Shown here in pieces: positions 1-8,336 of a stretch of 40,089 nucleotides of DNA (its first letter is position 1; every line of letters begins with the position of its first letter). Source of the stretch: an uncultured Pseudomonadota bacterium (GTDB lineage: Bacteria > Pseudomonadota > Gammaproteobacteria > Methylococcales > Methylomonadaceae); contig CAIQWF010000160.1 in assembly GCA_903875455.1 (NCBI GenBank), forward strand, positions 1 through 40,089, in the 5' to 3' direction. The notes beneath the pieces were generated by a model. That model searched no databases. It worked only from the letters and a program-made list of their open reading frames with translations, and was not told the origin of the DNA. The translations under genes and the position numbers were made by a program.

Positions 1-6
1 ATACGC

Positions 7-50
7 GGTTGACCAAAAGGCTTTGATGAAGAAGCGCTTTTGGTTCAACC
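7..50. repeat. Inverted repeat (hairpin) at the window edge
   Basis: Arms at 7-19 and 37-50 are complementary over 13 bp with one bulged T. No clear T run follows, so this is not a convincing intrinsic terminator. It lies about 65 bases upstream of the Flp-pilin start and could belong to the 3' end of a gene left of the window or to the pilin leader. Confidence 0.5.
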
Positions 51-114
51 GGTCTTTACAGAAGCTTTTAATATTATGTCGAACATATTCACAAATTCGT
101 CAGGAGTTAAAATA

Positions 115-279
115 ATGAGCTTTAAACATCTCAAATCACAAAACGGGATTTCAGTGGTTGAGTATGCAATTTTGCTGGTTTCGATTTTTCTGGTTGCATT
201 ATTATCACTCAAGCCCTTAGGTCAGGGCGAGGCTGATGTATTCAATGCTGTAACAATAGAAGCAAGCAATGCTCGTTAA
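115..279 (+). CDS. Flp-type (type IVb) pilin-like small protein
   Basis: This 54-residue protein has the layout of a Flp/Fap pilin precursor. A short basic leader (MSFKHLKSQNG) is followed by a prepilin-peptidase site of the G/xxxxEY type (G then ISVVEYA, Glu at +5), and then by a hydrophobic helix. The tail (GQGEADVFNAV) resembles that of Flp pilins. The start at 115 is chosen because AGGAG lies at 102-106; an upstream in-frame ATG at 40 would add an unlikely leader. Flp pilins are cleaved by a TadV/PilD-type peptidase and assembled by the Tad machinery, none of which is visible here. An OmpR-type regulator follows 109 bases downstream. The family call rests on motif and size only. Confidence 0.65.
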   Translation: MSFKHLKSQNGISVVEYAILLVSIFLVALLSLKPLGQGEADVFNAVTIEASNAR

Positions 280-388
280 TGCTGTGATAGAAAAATCTGG
301 TTGGAATTGGCTTTTTAAAAATACCTGAAATAAGTAAAATCACAACACCAGCCAGATAAGTAACCTAAGATTGGTTTAGCTAAAAAAT

Positions 389-1090
389 ATGCAAAACTTT
401 CCACAACCACCGATTGTTGCCGTTGTCGAAGATGAAGATGACCTGCGTGAAAATATAATCGACTTGCTGCAAGGCTGGAATTACAAAGCCTGGGGAGCAA
501 ACAGTGCTGAAGCTTTTTTTCGGCAATTGGCGGTGCATCAAGCTGATGTTGTACTGCTGGATTTAGGCCTGCCGGGTGAAGATGGCATATCAGTGTTGAA
601 ACACTTGCAACAAACCAATTCTTATTTGTTTATTATTGTTTCGGCTCGCGGTGCCGCTGAAGATAAAAATGCCGCTTTAGCGGCTGGGGCAAAAGCTTAT
701 TTTGTTAAACCTGTAAATTTTGAAAAGCTACTCATTTGCATCGCTGAATTGTGGCAACAGCATATTGTTAATCAGCAAGGCAGCGTGGTTTGGCAGCTGG
801 ATACTGTGAACAGAGCTTTGTCTGCCCCTAATGGCGATAACATCAGTTTAACGACTAATGAATATAAGCTGGTAGCCGGTTTAATGACATTTCCCGGGCA
901 TTCTTTTAGTAAGGATGAAATTATTGGTTTTGTGTGGGAACACGAACAATCCTGGCGCAATTATCATAGTGTGGAAGTATTGCTTTCACGCTTGCGTAAT
1001 AAGGCTATGAAACAGATAAACCAGCCTTTGCCGATCCAGTCTGTGCAGGCGGTAGGCCTGGTTTTCACCGGCGGGGCAACTTTTATTTAG
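389..1090 (+). CDS. OmpR-family response regulator
   Basis: The protein has 233 residues. An N-terminal receiver domain (about 9-125) shows the acidic pair E14/D15, phospho-acceptor D58 in LLDLGLPG, S85 at the Thr/Ser switch position and K107 in the KP motif. A C-terminal winged-helix DNA-binding domain (about 135-230) contains LTTNEYKLV and the recognition-helix region SVEVLLSRLRNK. It should be a phosphorylation-controlled transcription factor, but no partner histidine kinase is adjacent. It follows the small pilin gene in the same direction and is convergent with the permease gene at 1110 (20 bases between the ends). No strong ribosome-binding site is visible. The exact regulon and orthologue are unknown. 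Confidence 0.9.
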   Translation: MQNFPQPPIVAVVEDEDDLRENIIDLLQGWNYKAWGANSAEAFFRQLAVHQADVVLLDLGLPGEDGISVLKHLQQTNSYLFIIVSARGAAEDKNAALAAGAKAYFVKPVNFEKLLICIAELWQQHIVNQQGSVVWQLDTVNRALSAPNGDNISLTTNEYKLVAGLMTFPGHSFSKDEIIGFVWEHEQSWRNYHSVEVLLSRLRNKAMKQINQPLPIQSVQAVGLVFTGGATFI

Positions 1091-1109
1091 CCAGTGCTGG
1101 AAACATTCT

Positions 1110-2354
1110 TTATTGCTGCCTGATTGCGTCCAGAGGCCTGAGCAAGGCAACTTTCGCAGCTGGATAAATCACTGCAATCGCGGCCACCACAAACAAAAAC
1201 ACCACCGGCAGCCACAAACTCTTCGCCGTTACATGCGCATACCAGATCGGGTCCAATGCCACACCGGCAAACGAAAACCCGCTGCTAATCGCCGTCATGT
1301 CAATACCATGCTGTTGCAGATAAAACGATAATCCGGCCCCGGAACACAATCCCAAAATACTCGCCAATACCGTCTGCACCAAGGTTTCGGCATAAACCAG
1401 TGAGGAAATAAACCAGGGACTTACGCCGAGAGCTTTCATAATCCCAAATTCGTGAATCCGTTCAAACACACTCATCAGCATGGCGTTGAAAATCACTGAG
1501 GCCACGGCAACATAAGTAAACGACAGCATCACCAGCAACTGCACATCAGCAATTTCCATAAACCGGCTGATAACCGGCATCAATTTGTGCCAGTTCATAA
1601 CTTCCACTGTTGCCGCAAGCTCAGCTGTCAGCTGAGTGACAATGTTTTGAACAGCAATTGTGGCCAGGGTTAAATCCGCTTTTTGATCTTTGCGCATCAG
1701 TGCGATTTCATGCGCTCCGTCCGGCAAGCTAATTAACTCCTGTAAAGTCTGTTTCGCAATAAAAATCCCGCTGGTATCAATGCTGGCAGAAACCGATTTC
1801 AAAATTCCGCGCACGATAAACACGTCATTGGCGGTGAAACCGTCGGCGGTTTGACCGATAAACACCAGTTCGCCACCAATGCCGACATTTAAAGATCGCG
1901 CCAGTTTTTTGCCGATAATCACCCCGCGTTTATCACCGGCGACAAGCCACCGGCCTTCCAGCAAATGTTGATGAACCTGGGTAACGGTTTTTTCATAATA
2001 AATATCAATACCGCGCAACTGCACACCGGAAGAAGCATTATTACTGGCCATCAAACCATAGCTATAAATCCGGTCTGTGGCGTAAAAACCGGCATTGCGC
2101 AGTGCCGTCAATAATTGGGTTGTGGCTGGAATCTGCAAATAAATATCCGGGTCATCACGAAAACCCAGGCGGTGAATCTGAATATCGCCGGTATTCATCG
2201 CCACCACATTGCGCTCACTGCCATACATCATGCCCTGCATTAATGTCGCAAATAAAATCATAATGGCGCAGGCAAACGCCATTGCCAATGTTGTGACCAG
2301 TGAGCGTCGCCAGGAGCGGTAAACATTGCGGCTGGCAAGGGTTAAAACATTCAT
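1110..2354 (-). CDS. ABC transporter permease, FtsX/LolE/MacB-like
   Basis: This is a 414-residue inner-membrane protein with the typical layout. One N-terminal membrane segment (about 18-42) is followed by a periplasmic MacB-PCD-like domain (about 45-250), with motifs such as GDIQIH and GRWLVAGDKRGVIIGKKLA. Three C-terminal membrane segments form the FtsX domain (about 275-405), with the conserved stretch FERIHEFGIMKALG. Such permeases work with a cytoplasmic ATPase in lipoprotein release, export or cell-envelope processes. It starts 2 bases after the stop of the LolA-like gene, so the two are surely co-transcribed. No ATPase gene is adjacent, which is unusual. The substrate is unknown. Confidence 0.88.
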   Translation of the reverse strand: MNVLTLASRNVYRSWRRSLVTTLAMAFACAIMILFATLMQGMMYGSERNVVAMNTGDIQIHRLGFRDDPDIYLQIPATTQLLTALRNAGFYATDRIYSYGLMASNNASSGVQLRGIDIYYEKTVTQVHQHLLEGRWLVAGDKRGVIIGKKLARSLNVGIGGELVFIGQTADGFTANDVFIVRGILKSVSASIDTSGIFIAKQTLQELISLPDGAHEIALMRKDQKADLTLATIAVQNIVTQLTAELAATVEVMNWHKLMPVISRFMEIADVQLLVMLSFTYVAVASVIFNAMLMSVFERIHEFGIMKALGVSPWFISSLVYAETLVQTVLASILGLCSGAGLSFYLQQHGIDMTAISSGFSFAGVALDPIWYAHVTAKSLWLPVVFLFVVAAIAVIYPAAKVALLRPLDAIRQQ

Positions 2355-2356
2355 GG

Positions 2357-3118
2357 TCAGCGTTGTTTCAAAGTGGCAAGGGTAAACATTTTGTCATCGA
2401 CCTCGATATTTAAATCCAGGGTTTCATAAACAAACTCGGTGTATTCAGTCGGTTTGTCAGCCGGGATTACCCGAAATACTGTGGGTCTGTCACGACCGCC
2501 CAGTTTTTTAATCTCAGTAAAAACCATGGTTCGGGCCAGCTTCATGTCTTCGTCGTAATAAAACTCATCGATTGGCAGATAACCATTGGTTGAAATGGTC
2601 AGCACCAGTTTTCCCCACACTACTGCTGCATCCGGTTTGGGAATCAGGGTAAATTCAATGACTTTTTGTCCTTTGCGCTCGCCTTCAAAACTGATGCTGG
2701 CGGTGTAATCCTCTTCCAACCGTGATTCTTTCACCAGATCGTCATTGGTCAAATGACTGCCCATCCATGAGCCCATCATCATGCCGCTGGTTAATTTGAT
2801 GGTGCGGTCGGTTTTGGGCAAATAGGTATAAATATTGTTATCCGATTTCAAGGTGATTGAACCTTTTTCCCGTAACGGCTCCAGCACCCGAAACACGGTT
2901 TTTTCCTTGCCTTTCGACCAGCCTTCCATTTTCATGGTGCGGGTGTAATGCTCGGTTTTCACTGTCATTCGGGTGATGGCGTAAGAAGACTGGCCGCGCC
3001 ATAAGTCATCGATTTCCGCCAGAATTTTGCTGGCTCTCGGGTCACTGCCTGTGGCCTGGGCTGTGGGAAAAAATGCAGGTGATAGCAGTAAAATTAACAG
3101 CAGAAGTTTTTTTAGCAT
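2357..3118 (-). CDS. Outer-membrane lipoprotein-sorting (LolA-like) family protein
   Basis: The protein has 253 residues. A signal peptide (about 1-22, ending in TAQA) precedes a periplasmic domain of the LolA-like outer-membrane lipoprotein-sorting family. Visible family features are the MTVKTEHYTRTMKMEGWSKG stretch, the YLPKTDR motif, the Met-rich MMMGSWMGSHLTNDDL segment and the beta-rich C-terminal half. Proteins of this family usually sit next to FtsX/LolE-type permeases, exactly as here with the gene 2 bases downstream. A role as a periplasmic carrier or partner for the ABC permease is inferred; the cargo is not known. It is the first gene of the leftward pair, and about 130 bases separate it from the divergent Cas2-like gene. 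Confidence 0.82.
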   Translation of the reverse strand: MLKKLLLLILLLSPAFFPTAQATGSDPRASKILAEIDDLWRGQSSYAITRMTVKTEHYTRTMKMEGWSKGKEKTVFRVLEPLREKGSITLKSDNNIYTYLPKTDRTIKLTSGMMMGSWMGSHLTNDDLVKESRLEEDYTASISFEGERKGQKVIEFTLIPKPDAAVVWGKLVLTISTNGYLPIDEFYYDEDMKLARTMVFTEIKKLGGRDRPTVFRVIPADKPTEYTEFVYETLDLNIEVDDKMFTLATLKQR

Positions 3119-3250
3119 TATGGTGGCTCTATTTATAAAATTGCATCTTGAACACAGTTTAATTGCTACCCTGCAATTATGTCACGGATATATAATCTAG
3201 CCCTGATAAGCTTTCCCTATCATATCAACAAAACACTTACGGAGTTCGTC

Positions 3251-3532
3251 ATGGCACATAACCTATTTGTTTCTTACCGCCCCAGCGTTGCTGATCGAGA
3301 CCTTACATCGCTCACCAGAGCAATTGCCAGTCTGGGAGGCTACACCCAGGTGCAAGAGGGTTTTTGGTACATCAGTTCAAATAAAAGTGCAGAAACAGCG
3401 GTGGAAGTGATACGGGATAACATTGATCCCAGCGATACCTTAATTGTGATTGATGCGTCAAAAAACGAGTTTGAAATGAACCGCAACTTAAGGGAACAGG
3501 CGGAATCACGAATTCGGCATATGTGGGATTAA
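3251..3532 (+). CDS. Small Cas2-like-fold (SinR/VapD-like) hypothetical protein
   Basis: The protein has 93 residues. The pattern is that of small Cas2/VapD-like ferredoxin-fold proteins often annotated SinR-like: beta1 HNLFVSYRP, a helix with a Leu-Gly-Gly turn (IASLGGYTQVQEGFWYISS), a helix SAETAVEVIRDNI and a last strand DTLIVIDAS. The start at 3251 is preferred because GGAG stands 6 bases upstream; a longer frame begins at 3179 without such support. No cas gene or CRISPR array is in the window, so this is not a CRISPR adaptation protein on present evidence. The basis is fold-level pattern recognition; nuclease activity is not claimed. A hairpin follows the stop codon. Confidence 0.6.
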   Translation: MAHNLFVSYRPSVADRDLTSLTRAIASLGGYTQVQEGFWYISSNKSAETAVEVIRDNIDPSDTLIVIDASKNEFEMNRNLREQAESRIRHMWD

Positions 3533-3545
3533 ACAGGGTGATGCT

Positions 3546-3573
3546 GAAAAGCTCAACTTAACTTGAGCTTTTC
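3546..3573. terminator. Probable bidirectional hairpin terminator
   Basis: A perfect 11-bp stem (3546-3556 with 3563-3573) has a 6-base loop (CTTAAC). The stem is A/T-rich on its outer side, so the right arm carries TTTT on either strand, although no long T run follows. It lies between convergent genes ending at 3532 and 3620, the position expected for a shared terminator. Confidence 0.6.
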
Positions 3574-3619
3574 GGGGTTGCGGATTGTTTTATAACTTAA
3601 CTGCTTAAATCCGAAGAGA

Positions 3620-4183
3620 TTAAAAAGCAGCGAGTTTTTCAGTTTTGCTTTTCAAGGAACTCATACAGTCACTACACACCCCATAAATCACCGAGATTGG
3701 ATGTTTAGCTTCAGCAATTACCGCCAGGCTGTCAACTTCCTGCCAGCTAATATGCCTTGATAACCGCACCCGATTACAAATGCTACAGCGGATATGCGAA
3801 CCGCCCTGAGAGTTTGCCATTGAAGAGCTGACAGTTTGAAAAAATACCGGCTTGAAAAGAGGTTCGGTTTTTATCAGTTCATGCGCCACACTCAGCAAGC
3901 CATCGCTTTCCAGGGCAATGGTCATTTGCAGATAGCGTTTTTCAGTCGGGCTGTCACAGCGATAAGGCCGACACAAAGGTTGCATCAATAATCGTGCCGA
4001 CTGCAACAGGGTTCTGATAAACATCCGGGTTATGTCATCACAAATAAACTCAAACAGCGGTTTGCCAAGAATCTCACTTTTTCTTACGCGCTTGGCAGTC
4101 GGGTCTTCCAGAGTATTATCCCAATAATCATCTACTTTGCGGATAATATCGTGTTGATCAAGCCAATAAATTTTTTGCGGCAT
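3620..4183 (-). CDS. PAS-like protein with paired CxxC motifs, unknown function
   Basis: The protein has 187 residues. The first ~115 look like a divergent PAS-type sensor domain (DDYWDNTLED, ILGKPLFEFI, RPYRCDSPTEKRYLQMTIA). The C-terminal part has C133-x2-C136, then W147, then C170-x2-C173 in the order ICNRVRL...W...YGVCSDCM. This resembles the ICxxCKKIRD...W...HGICPxC tail that follows PAS domains in many bacterial sensor proteins. The cysteines may bind a metal or act as redox switches (inference). No membrane segment, kinase or DNA-binding domain is present, so the signalling output is unknown. The gene is transcribed alone, leftward. Confidence 0.65.
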   Translation of the reverse strand: MPQKIYWLDQHDIIRKVDDYWDNTLEDPTAKRVRKSEILGKPLFEFICDDITRMFIRTLLQSARLLMQPLCRPYRCDSPTEKRYLQMTIALESDGLLSVAHELIKTEPLFKPVFFQTVSSSMANSQGGSHIRCSICNRVRLSRHISWQEVDSLAVIAEAKHPISVIYGVCSDCMSSLKSKTEKLAAF

Positions 4184-4267
4184 GATTTTTTACCTCATTT
4201 TCAGGGTAATTGGCTAAGACCAGGTTCAGAAAGCTATTTTACTTTCATTCTAAGGCGATTTTCTGGT

Positions 4268-5365
4268 TTAAGCACGCGATAAAGTCAGTTTTAAATCCGC
4301 GCCCACCTGCCGAACATTTTTGAGTTGCAAAACTTTTTTATCTGCCATGTTTTGCACAGACGGCAAGCTAAACAGCCCGCGCCCGCTATCACCTAACACA
4401 CAAGTCGCCATATAAATAATCCACTCATCCACTAAATCGGCTTCCAATAGCGCCCCGTTTAAAATCGCGCCCGCTTCAATCAGCACTTCATTAATTTGCT
4501 GCCGCCCTAAAAAATCAAATACTGCCGTCAAATCAACACGGTTATTTTTCTTTGGCAGCTGAAAAACTTTAAAACCGGCCTGCTCTAAATCCTGTGTTTT
4601 TTGCTGATTTTGACTACAGGTTAATATCCATGTATAGCCTGCCAAACCGGCCATTCTTGCGCTAACCGGCATTTTTAACTGGCTATCCAAAATCACCCGC
4701 ACCGGTTGCAAAACTTCGGTATCAGTCAAACGCACATTCAGGGACGGATCATCAGCTAACACGGTATTAATGCCGGTGAGAATCGCACAACTTTCAGCGC
4801 GTAAATATTGCACATCCTGGCGCGATTGGACTGAGGTTATCCATTTGCTTTCGCCGTTTGCCATCGCGGTGCGTCCGTCCAGACTCATTGCCAATTTACT
4901 GCGGACAAACGGTTTTCCGCTTAGCATTCGCTTGATAAAACCGCGATTCAAGGCTTTGGCGTCATTTTCAAGTATACCGCACAGCACTTCGATACCCGCC
5001 GCTTGCAGTTTTTTCAAGCCGTTCCCGGCTACCAACGGATTTGGATCCTGCATCGCAACCACAACTTTTTTAATTCCAGCCTTAATCAGTGCATCACAAC
5101 AAGGCGGGGTTCTACCGTAATGACTACAGGGCTCCAGCGTCACATAAGCGGTTGCGCCTTCAGCAGCAGAAGTTTGTTTTAAGGCTTCCACTTCAGCATG
5201 ACCTTGCCCGGCACGGACATGCCAGCCTTCGGCGATAATCTGGTCATTTTTCACCAACACACAGCCCACACGCGGATTTGGTGAAGTGGTGTAAAGACCC
5301 TTTTTCGCAAGATTCAAGGCCCGCGCCATATAAACTGCGTCTTCTTGTGTCTGTAAGTACGTCAT
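4268..5365 (-). CDS. ribD: Bifunctional pyrimidine deaminase/reductase RibD
   Basis: RibD performs the deamination and side-chain reduction steps of riboflavin synthesis after GTP cyclohydrolase II. This 365-residue protein has the family's usual length. The N-terminal deaminase domain (about 8-150) shows TSPNPRVGCV, the zinc site H56-A-E58 and C80/C89 in the PCSHYGRTPPC motif. The C-terminal reductase domain (about 153-362) shows SLDGRTA, the IGVNT-type sequence ILTGINTVLADDPSLNVRL and the late VLIEAG motif. No other rib gene is adjacent, and no FMN riboswitch-like structure is recognised upstream. The gene is divergent from the uracil-DNA glycosylase gene at 5461. Confidence 0.96.
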   Translation of the reverse strand: MTYLQTQEDAVYMARALNLAKKGLYTTSPNPRVGCVLVKNDQIIAEGWHVRAGQGHAEVEALKQTSAAEGATAYVTLEPCSHYGRTPPCCDALIKAGIKKVVVAMQDPNPLVAGNGLKKLQAAGIEVLCGILENDAKALNRGFIKRMLSGKPFVRSKLAMSLDGRTAMANGESKWITSVQSRQDVQYLRAESCAILTGINTVLADDPSLNVRLTDTEVLQPVRVILDSQLKMPVSARMAGLAGYTWILTCSQNQQKTQDLEQAGFKVFQLPKKNNRVDLTAVFDFLGRQQINEVLIEAGAILNGALLEADLVDEWIIYMATCVLGDSGRGLFSLPSVQNMADKKVLQLKNVRQVGADLKLTLSRA

Positions 5366-5380
5366 CTGCTTGTGTTATGA

Positions 5381-5412
5381 TTGAAAAGTGACCAAAAAAA
5401 TCATCCTATAAT
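5381..5412 (+). promoter_or_regulatory. Possible sigma-70 promoter for the uracil-DNA glycosylase gene
   Basis: A perfect -10 hexamer TATAAT is at 5407-5412, about 50 bases before the glycosylase start. The nearest -35-like element, TTGAAA at 5381-5386, is 20 bases away, which is longer than optimal. The assignment therefore rests mainly on the -10 match and its position. Confidence 0.35.
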
Positions 5413-5460
5413 AATTCAATCGGGGCTGTAAAAATATTTTACGCTTCGGTAAAGCCGCTT

Positions 5461-6114
5461 ATGTTATCAACACAAATCTTTAACCAAAATTGCACCGACT
5501 GCCCGCGTTTAAGCAGTTTTTTAGCACAAGTTAAACAAAAATATCCTGATTATCACGCGCTGCCGGTTGCGCCTTTTGGTGATGAAAACGCCCGGCTTTT
5601 AATTGTTGGATTAGCACCGGGAATGCACGGCGCGAATGCGACCGGACGGCCTTTTACCGGCGATTATGCCGGATTGTTGCTGTATGAAACGTTGTATGAG
5701 TTTGGCTACAGCAATCAGCCGGATGCGTTAGCAATAGATGATGGATTAGTTTTAAAAAACGCCCGGATTAGTAATGCGGTGAAATGTTTACCGCCGGAAA
5801 ATAAACCGACCGGCGATGAAATTAATCAGTGTAATCATTTTTTAGCGGCAGAATTAAAAACGCTGCCGGAAAAAGCGGTGGTTCTGGCGCTGGGAAATAT
5901 TGCCCATCAAGCGGTATTAAAGGCTTGCGGAATGAAATTAAGCAGTGCGAAATTCGGCCATAACCTTAGCCATTGCTTGCCGGATGGCCGCTATCTGGTT
6001 GATTCCTATCATACCAGTCGCTATAACATTCAAACCAAGCGCCTGACCAAACAGATGTTTAGCGAGGTGTTCAAGCAAATTGACAGCCTGTTGTCAGCGG
6101 TTGGCCGATTTTAG
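5461..6114 (+). CDS. Family 5 (UdgB-type) uracil-DNA glycosylase
   Basis: This 217-residue DNA-repair enzyme removes uracil and possibly other deaminated bases. The family 4/5 signature is clear. Four cysteines suited to a [4Fe-4S] cluster are at C11, C14, C109 and C124. Motif A is GLAPGMHGANATGRPFTGD (about 50-68), with the HGA-x-x-TGRPFTGD form typical of family 5 rather than family 4. The C-terminal motif DSYHTSRYN carries the conserved His184. The Asp/Asn expected in other UDG families after GLAPG is absent, as in UDGb. The gene is convergent with recQ (ends 15 bases apart) and divergent from ribD. Confidence 0.87.
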   Translation: MLSTQIFNQNCTDCPRLSSFLAQVKQKYPDYHALPVAPFGDENARLLIVGLAPGMHGANATGRPFTGDYAGLLLYETLYEFGYSNQPDALAIDDGLVLKNARISNAVKCLPPENKPTGDEINQCNHFLAAELKTLPEKAVVLALGNIAHQAVLKACGMKLSSAKFGHNLSHCLPDGRYLVDSYHTSRYNIQTKRLTKQMFSEVFKQIDSLLSAVGRF

Positions 6115-6129
6115 CGAAGGTTTTGTTGC

Positions 6130-8238
6130 TTACTGCAATTGCGCCTTTACGCACCGTAACACGCCGTAACTGTAGATACCGCCGAAACTATCAAACACCG
6201 GTTTCAAGGCAGTTTTTTGCTCTTCCGGCAAAGCTAAAATCACATCCTGAATTTGATTAATCTCAGCCTGCGATAGGGTTAGTGCAGCATTCAACTCAAC
6301 CAAATCAGCGGCAATCGCCTCGGCTAAATGGCTGTAAATGGTATCTAGCTTTAACCCGCGCTGCGCTGCAATCTGTTCGGGGTTATAGCCGCTACGCAAC
6401 AGATTAACGGTTTCTGCAACCGTTTCAGACAAAGAGCTTTTCTGCATTTGCAGAAAATAGTAAACCACTGCAATAAAGGCATCACCGTATAAAGCCAGTT
6501 TATGCTCTGTCACACCGGAAATCGTCAGTAATTGTGCATGGCTACGCGGCTTTTTTTCCATCATTGCAACTAATACTGCATCGTCAAAAATAGCGTAGGG
6601 CGGTACATTTTGTGCACTGGCAATTTCCAGACGTTTCGCCTGTAGTGCATTCCACAATAAGGCGTTGCGATGCTGATTTTTTTCCTGGGCCGTGCGCGGA
6701 GCAAAGTCGCTGGCTTTGTCTTTGCGCAGCATCAATCGCTGTTCGCCACGCAAAATCGGACGGCATTGCTCGGTAAGTTTCAAAGCACCATACTCATCTT
6801 CCTCAACTGCGATAAAACCCGCAGAAACCAACTGCCTGAACACAGAATGCCATTGTTGTTCATCCAACGCTTTACCGATTCCAAAGGTAGAAACTTTGTC
6901 ATGCTGAAAACTTTTAATCCGCTCCAGATTTTTCCCCAGCAGTACATCAATCAGATACAACGCCCCAAATCGTTGCCCGGTGCGATAAATACAGGACAAG
7001 GCCTGTTGCGCGGGTAACGTTGCATCCCAGGTTTCCACCGGATCAAGGCAATTATCACAATTCCCGCAAGACTGATTTAAGCAATCGCCAAAATAAGACA
7101 GCAACCGTTGCCGCCTGCAACTTACCGTTTCACACAATGCCAATATCGCATTCAACTTTTCCAGTTCCAGTCGTTTATGCGCTTCATCAGCTGTGGACGC
7201 TTGCAGCATTTTTCGCAACATCACCACATCGCGCAAGCCGTAAGTCATCCAGGCATTTGCAGGCAAACCATCCCGCCCTGCCCTGCCCGTTTCCTGATAA
7301 TAACCTTCGATGCTTTTCGGCAAATCCAGATGCGCCACAAATCGCACATTCGGTTTATCAATGCCCATGCCAAAGGCAATGGTGGCAACAATCACCACGC
7401 CTTCCTGCATCAGAAAAAAGTTTTGATGCTGCTGTCGGGTTTGATTATCCAGTCCGGCATGATACGGATAAGCATTAATGCCTTTGCTGCGTAGCCACAC
7501 GGCGATTTGCTCAACCTTTTTGCGTGACAAGCAATAGACAATTCCGGCATCGCCTTGATGTTCGCTCAACAGAAAATGCAATAATTGCTGTTTGGGATTT
7601 TGTTTCTGCACAATCCGGTAACGAATATTGGGGCGATCAAAGCCACTGACGAAAACCGCCGCCTGTTCCAAGCCTAAACGGTAAATAATTTCGGCACGGG
7701 TGCGTTCATCGGCGGTAGCGGTTAAAGCAATCCGGGGAACGGTGGGAAAACGCTGATGCAGTATCGAAAGTTGTAAATAATCCACCCGAAAATCATGCCC
7801 CCATTGTGAAACACAATGTGCTTCATCTATGGCAAACAAGGCAATCTGCAAGCGTTCCAATAATGCCAGCATACGGGGATTAGTCAAACGTTCCGGGGCG
7901 ATATAAAGCAAATCCAGCTGTTGATTTAGCAGTTGCTGTTCTACCTGTGCGACTTGTTGCAGCGAAAGGGAAGAGTTCAGAAATGCCGCCTTTACCCCCA
8001 ATTGCTGCAAAGCCTGAACCTGATCCTGCATTAGCGCAATCAGCGGTGAAATCACCACGCCGACACCGGAACGCATAAGCGCAGGAATTTGATAGCACAG
8101 CGATTTTCCACCGCCGGTTGGCATCAGCAACAATACGTCACGCCCGTTTAAAACCTGTTCAATCACCTGCTGTTGTGGCGGTCTGAAATGGTCATAGCCA
8201 AACACGGTTTTTAAGGTTTCCAGCATTTTTTGAATCAC
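6130..8238 (-). CDS. recQ: ATP-dependent DNA helicase RecQ
   Basis: This 3'-5' helicase takes part in recombination and fork repair. At 702 residues it is longer than E. coli RecQ (609). Visible features are Walker A MPTGGGKS (K45), the DEAH box in [16 protein letters not shown] (about 137), [10 protein letters not shown] (motif VI), and zinc cysteines in the stretch with [14 protein letters not shown] and CGNCDNC. An RQC winged helix and an HRDC domain (about 520-600) follow. About 90 extra residues at the C-terminus ([23 protein letters not shown]) look like a helix-turn-helix extension found in a subset of RecQ proteins. The GTG start at 8238 has AGGA 7 bases upstream; an ATG at 8226 is the alternative. 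Confidence 0.95.
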   Translation of the reverse strand: MIQKMLETLKTVFGYDHFRPPQQQVIEQVLNGRDVLLLMPTGGGKSLCYQIPALMRSGVGVVISPLIALMQDQVQALQQLGVKAAFLNSSLSLQQVAQVEQQLLNQQLDLLYIAPERLTNPRMLALLERLQIALFAIDEAHCVSQWGHDFRVDYLQLSILHQRFPTVPRIALTATADERTRAEIIYRLGLEQAAVFVSGFDRPNIRYRIVQKQNPKQQLLHFLLSEHQGDAGIVYCLSRKKVEQIAVWLRSKGINAYPYHAGLDNQTRQQHQNFFLMQEGVVIVATIAFGMGIDKPNVRFVAHLDLPKSIEGYYQETGRAGRDGLPANAWMTYGLRDVVMLRKMLQASTADEAHKRLELEKLNAILALCETVSCRRQRLLSYFGDCLNQSCGNCDNCLDPVETWDATLPAQQALSCIYRTGQRFGALYLIDVLLGKNLERIKSFQHDKVSTFGIGKALDEQQWHSVFRQLVSAGFIAVEEDEYGALKLTEQCRPILRGEQRLMLRKDKASDFAPRTAQEKNQHRNALLWNALQAKRLEIASAQNVPPYAIFDDAVLVAMMEKKPRSHAQLLTISGVTEHKLALYGDAFIAVVYYFLQMQKSSLSETVAETVNLLRSGYNPEQIAAQRGLKLDTIYSHLAEAIAADLVELNAALTLSQAEINQIQDVILALPEEQKTALKPVFDSFGGIYSYGVLRCVKAQLQ

Positions 8239-8268
8239 GAACTAATCCTGTCAAGCGGTGAGAATATT

Positions 8269-8296
8269 TTTGCAATCATCGTTAAGCCATTATAAT
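8269..8296 (+). promoter_or_regulatory. Probable sigma-70 promoter of gshA
   Basis: TATAAT at 8291-8296 is preceded by TTTGCA at 8269-8274 with 16 bases between. It lies 41 bases before the gshA start in the intergenic space between the divergent recQ and gshA genes. Confidence 0.5.
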
Positions 8297-8336
8297 AGCG
8301 CAACACTACGAAGACTAAAGGGATGTAATCCATCTG

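Noticed and set aside
5366-5460. FMN riboswitch upstream of ribD
   Set aside because: Only 95 bases separate the divergent genes and none of the conserved RFN elements was recognised.
6670-7494. Forward frames of 115-152 residues opposite recQ
   Set aside because: They mirror a strongly conserved helicase gene and lack any recognisable protein pattern.
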